54,308 bases of DNA from Flavobacteriaceae bacterium (GTDB lineage Bacteria > Bacteroidota > Bacteroidia > Flavobacteriales > Flavobacteriaceae): contig JAKMEK010000071.1 of assembly GCA_022425945.1 (NCBI GenBank), positions 1 to 54,308 of the forward strand. Direction: 5' to 3'. A program made the position numbers and the translations under genes. Every line of letters begins with the position of its first letter. Within the stretch, counting starts at the first letter, position 1. This document shows, piece by piece, positions 52,221 to 54,308 of the stretch. The notes beneath the pieces were generated by a model, which ran no database searches, was not told the DNA's origin, and was given only the letters and a program-made list of their open reading frames with translations.

Positions 52221-53894
52221 TTATTCCTCCTTTTTTTTGATTTGCAAGCCCTCGTCATCAATTGTTATTTCTAGACTTGCCTCTTCGCCTGAAATATTCA
52301 ATTCCATGCCTTCTTCGTCTATATGCAGGCTTTCTTTTGTCGATGGACAGTCTTGACAAGTCAGTATTCCCTTTTCCATTTTCCATAAGTGTCCCGCGAT
52401 GCGTTTTCGGTAATAATCACGATCATTCTTGATGTCCCTGGCCAGAAAATTCCCTAAATCATTTTCAATATAGATGTGTTTTTCATCAGGGATGGAGAGG
52501 TTAAGTCGAACTTTTTCCGGATTGGTTTTGCGACCGATTGGAGCAATCCAAAAGTTGTCCAATACTAGTTGATCGCCATAACGATCATGTTTGTACGATA
52601 TTTCAGTTGCATTATTAATTGCCTTTTTTTGTGACCAACCTTTGGCAATTTTTTCAATCGTTAATTCAATTTGATTTTTCTTCCCTTTTTCAATGTATAG
52701 TTGAACATTGTTATCCAGTCGATAACTTTCCCCTTGTTCGTTTTCTACAATGGTTAAATCGTTGAATAAGGTTATGGTTTCAGCGTATTTTTGTTGTTCG
52801 TTTAGATAGATTTTCAGGGTATCTGTTGTGTTGTTTTCCCATTCAATCAGTTCACTTTTCTTTGAAGTTACGGCAAATGCTTTGGACTCAATGATACCAA
52901 AAACTGAGAGCGTTATTGCTGCAAAAACCCATAGTCCAAAGAGAAAGAGTTTTGTTGTTCGTCCCATCAATTGACCATTGTTGCCCAGTAAATGAAGCCC
53001 GAGTATAAAGAGAAAAATAAAAGGTATGCCAACAATCATAAATGCGAACAAACCGATAAAGATCACTGGTAAGTCCATGCTGAGACCAATTTGCAGTAAT
53101 TCATTTGGAAGCATGGCCGTGAATACACTTCCTAGGATTGTTCCAATAAAAATGCCCAGTAGACTAATGCTTGATATAATTAGGAATATAATTCCAATAA
53201 AGAGTCCAATAAGTTTAAGTAGTCCTCTAATTAGTTGAAGGAGTAAATCGGAAAATCTTTTGGATTTTTTTTTTAATTGATTGCCGATATTCTCATAATC
53301 CACTTCTTTTACGGTATCACTTACTTGATCTAATTCTTCCTTAATCTTTTTTTTAATGTTTGAAACATTAACCGGTTCTCCTTTCATTTTCAATTTGTCG
53401 GCAGTTGTAATTGCTTCAGGAACAATGATCCACAGAAGTATGTAAACTAACACAACACCTCCCACTGAAGAGAAAAACAGTATGAGAAGAATTATTCGAA
53501 TCCAGACGCTGTCAATGCCTATGTAGTGACTTAATCCGCCGGCAACTCCACCGATAAATCGATCATCAGTATCCCGAAACAATTTTTTTGGTTCAGCATA
53601 TTCTTTCTTGGGTTCGTAACTTTCGGATTCTTCTCCTGCAAGGTCTTCTGGTGAGCCAAGCGTTTCGATTACTTGTTCTACTTCGCTTACAGAAATTACA
53701 TAGCGTTCATCTGTTTTGATCTCTGAAAATAATTCAGAAATCCTTACTTCTATATCCTCTAGGATGTCTTTTCCTCCCTCGGTTTTAATAAAGATGAATT
53801 CAAGTCTTTCGAGGTAGTTTTTTAATATACCATAGGCTTGTTCATCCAAGGAAAAAAGCGTTTGCGCAATGTGTATGTCAATGGTTTTATTCAT
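52221..53894 (-). CDS. PspC-domain membrane protein
   Basis: The 557-residue protein has an N-terminal cytoplasmic helical region (1-100) with DILEDIEVRISELFSEIK, a PspC domain (about 104-165: KLFRDTDDRFIGGVAGGLSH, then GGVVLVYILLWIIVPE), further membrane segments (about 218-250, 260-300 and 315-335), and a C-terminal beta-rich domain ending with a charged tail. A CxxC (TCQDCPS) is near residue 517. PspC domains are linked to envelope stress. It is preceded 4 bases upstream by a PadR repressor gene, the usual Bacteroidota arrangement. Confidence 0.9.
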   Translation of the reverse strand: MNKTIDIHIAQTLFSLDEQAYGILKNYLERLEFIFIKTEGGKDILEDIEVRISELFSEIKTDERYVISVSEVEQVIETLGSPEDLAGEESESYEPKKEYAEPKKLFRDTDDRFIGGVAGGLSHYIGIDSVWIRIILLILFFSSVGGVVLVYILLWIIVPEAITTADKLKMKGEPVNVSNIKKKIKEELDQVSDTVKEVDYENIGNQLKKKSKRFSDLLLQLIRGLLKLIGLFIGIIFLIISSISLLGIFIGTILGSVFTAMLPNELLQIGLSMDLPVIFIGLFAFMIVGIPFIFLFILGLHLLGNNGQLMGRTTKLFLFGLWVFAAITLSVFGIIESKAFAVTSKKSELIEWENNTTDTLKIYLNEQQKYAETITLFNDLTIVENEQGESYRLDNNVQLYIEKGKKNQIELTIEKIAKGWSQKKAINNATEISYKHDRYGDQLVLDNFWIAPIGRKTNPEKVRLNLSIPDEKHIYIENDLGNFLARDIKNDRDYYRKRIAGHLWKMEKGILTCQDCPSTKESLHIDEEGMELNISGEEASLEITIDDEGLQIKKKEE

Positions 53895-53898
53895 GATG

Positions 53899-54225
53899 TT
53901 ATTTTTTGATTAGGGTGGTTACTGCATTGGAGAGGTCACTCCAAGAAGTGTTTAGTTCTTTTAAAAAAGCCTGACCTTCTTTGGTAATGGTGAAGTACTT
54001 TCTGGGCGGTCCTGCATTAGATTCTTCCCAGCGGTATTCTAGTAAACCGGCATTCTTTAAGCGCGTAAGCAGTGGGTAAAGTGTGCCTTCCACCACGAGG
54101 AGTTTAGATTCTTTTAGGCGATTCAGGATTTCTGACGAATACTTTGGTTTTTTATCAATTGTTGATAAAATACAGAGCTCCAGAATTCCCTTTCGCATTT
54201 GGGCTTTTGTGTTTTCTATGTTCAT
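53899..54225 (-). CDS. PadR-family transcriptional regulator
   Basis: This 108-residue winged-helix regulator has QMRKGILELCILSTID, the recognition region YSSEILNRLKESKLLVVEGT, LYPLLTRLKNAGLLEY and the wing GPPRKYFTITKEGQAFLKEL, all typical of PadR. I chose ATG 54225, which gives the family-like MNIENTKAQMRKG; an upstream in-frame ATG lies over the promoter. It precedes the PspC gene by 4 bases and probably represses the operon from the palindrome at 54280-54293. Confidence 0.92.
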   Translation of the reverse strand: MNIENTKAQMRKGILELCILSTIDKKPKYSSEILNRLKESKLLVVEGTLYPLLTRLKNAGLLEYRWEESNAGPPRKYFTITKEGQAFLKELNTSWSDLSNAVTTLIKK

Positions 54226-54258
54226 GAGTTGCAGTATTGATTGTGGTACTGTCTTTTG

Positions 54259-54290
54259 CAAATATATATACAAAAGATAGTATTATGCAA
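54259..54290 (-). promoter_or_regulatory. Bacteroidota promoter TTG-N21-TATATTTG of the PadR-PspC operon
   Basis: On the minus strand TTG (54290-54288) and TATATTTG (54266-54259) are 21 bases apart. The expected start point leaves a leader of about 30 bases before the PadR ATG. Confidence 0.75.
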
Positions 54291-54293
54291 TAC
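54280..54293. promoter_or_regulatory. candidate PadR operator overlapping the -33 element
   Basis: GTATTATGCAATAC is an inverted repeat (GTATT/AATAC around ATGC) that covers the TTG of the promoter. Two direct ATAGTA copies flank it (54277-54282 and 54294-54299). Binding by the product of the next gene is inferred from position. Confidence 0.4.
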
Positions 54294-54308
54294 ATAGTAC
54301 ATATTTTA

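Overview
The window is a gene-dense, low-to-mid-GC stretch (my impression, not computed) of a Bacteroidota chromosome, almost certainly class Flavobacteriia. The evidence is lineage-typical genes (gliding-motility lipoprotein GldI, DUF5606, DUF5683, DUF3810, a WbqC-like protein after a large lepB, a COX15-type heme A synthase) and promoters of the Bacteroidota form TTG-N21-TAnnTTTG. I see no phage, insertion sequence, CRISPR array, integrase or rRNA. Nearly everything is core genome with very short intergenic gaps; no gap exceeds 300 bases.

Layout. 1-1860: sucC, then a small heat-shock protein with a clear terminator. 1881-5437 (minus): a surface-type CarboxypepD_reg-like protein behind uvrB. 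5549-6619 (plus): an unassigned protein with a cryptic kinase-like motif series and its own strong promoter. 6616-10958 (minus): dapD, a Sua5/YrdC enzyme, cca, heme A synthase and a PRiA4_ORF3-like protein, packed as one run. 11053-14369 (plus): ruvX, def, DUF5606, mazG, and an M28-like membrane peptidase that lacks one zinc ligand. 14446-20481 (minus): a DUF349 repeat protein, aroE, two tandem DUF368 transporters and a TPR protein. 20576-32461 (minus): class III aminotransferase, OstA/LptA-like protein, purA, a Fur-family regulator, rel, a SpoU methyltransferase and two amidohydrolase-like secreted proteins. 32489-36270 (minus): DUF3810, a cyclophilin-FKBP fusion lipoprotein, gldI and a DHH phosphoesterase. 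36389-38630: ndk (plus) converging on DUF721/DciA-like, a small lipoprotein and recF (minus). 38711-44741 (plus): a TPR membrane protein, ribH, a small membrane protein, mutL, two rhomboids and an endonuclease/exonuclease/phosphatase-fold protein. 44719-49959 (minus): parA, parB, DUF5683, dapB, lepB and wbqC. 50058-51890 (minus): a PQQ-type sugar dehydrogenase, cytochrome c and a DivIC/FtsB-like division protein. 51936-52180 (minus): a self-contained two-gene tRNA-Pro unit. 52221-54290 (minus): a PadR regulator and a PspC-domain membrane protein.

How the parts fit. Several blocks serve the cell envelope and division: DUF368 lipid-carrier recycling, OstA-like, GldI, lepB, dapB/dapD for diaminopimelate, DivIC and PspC. 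Others serve DNA maintenance: uvrB, ruvX, recF, DciA-like, mutL and parAB. Others serve translation and nucleotide or stress metabolism: cca, Sua5, def, tRNA-Pro, rel, purA, ndk and mazG. Neither tRNA encodes its 3' CCA, so both depend on an enzyme such as the cca product in this same window. The observations most worth following are the kinase-like protein at 5549, the exact 21-base spacer shared by all four complete promoters found, the PadR-PspC promoter with an overlapping palindrome, and enzymes with lost catalytic residues (M28-like, amidohydrolases, MutL endonuclease site).
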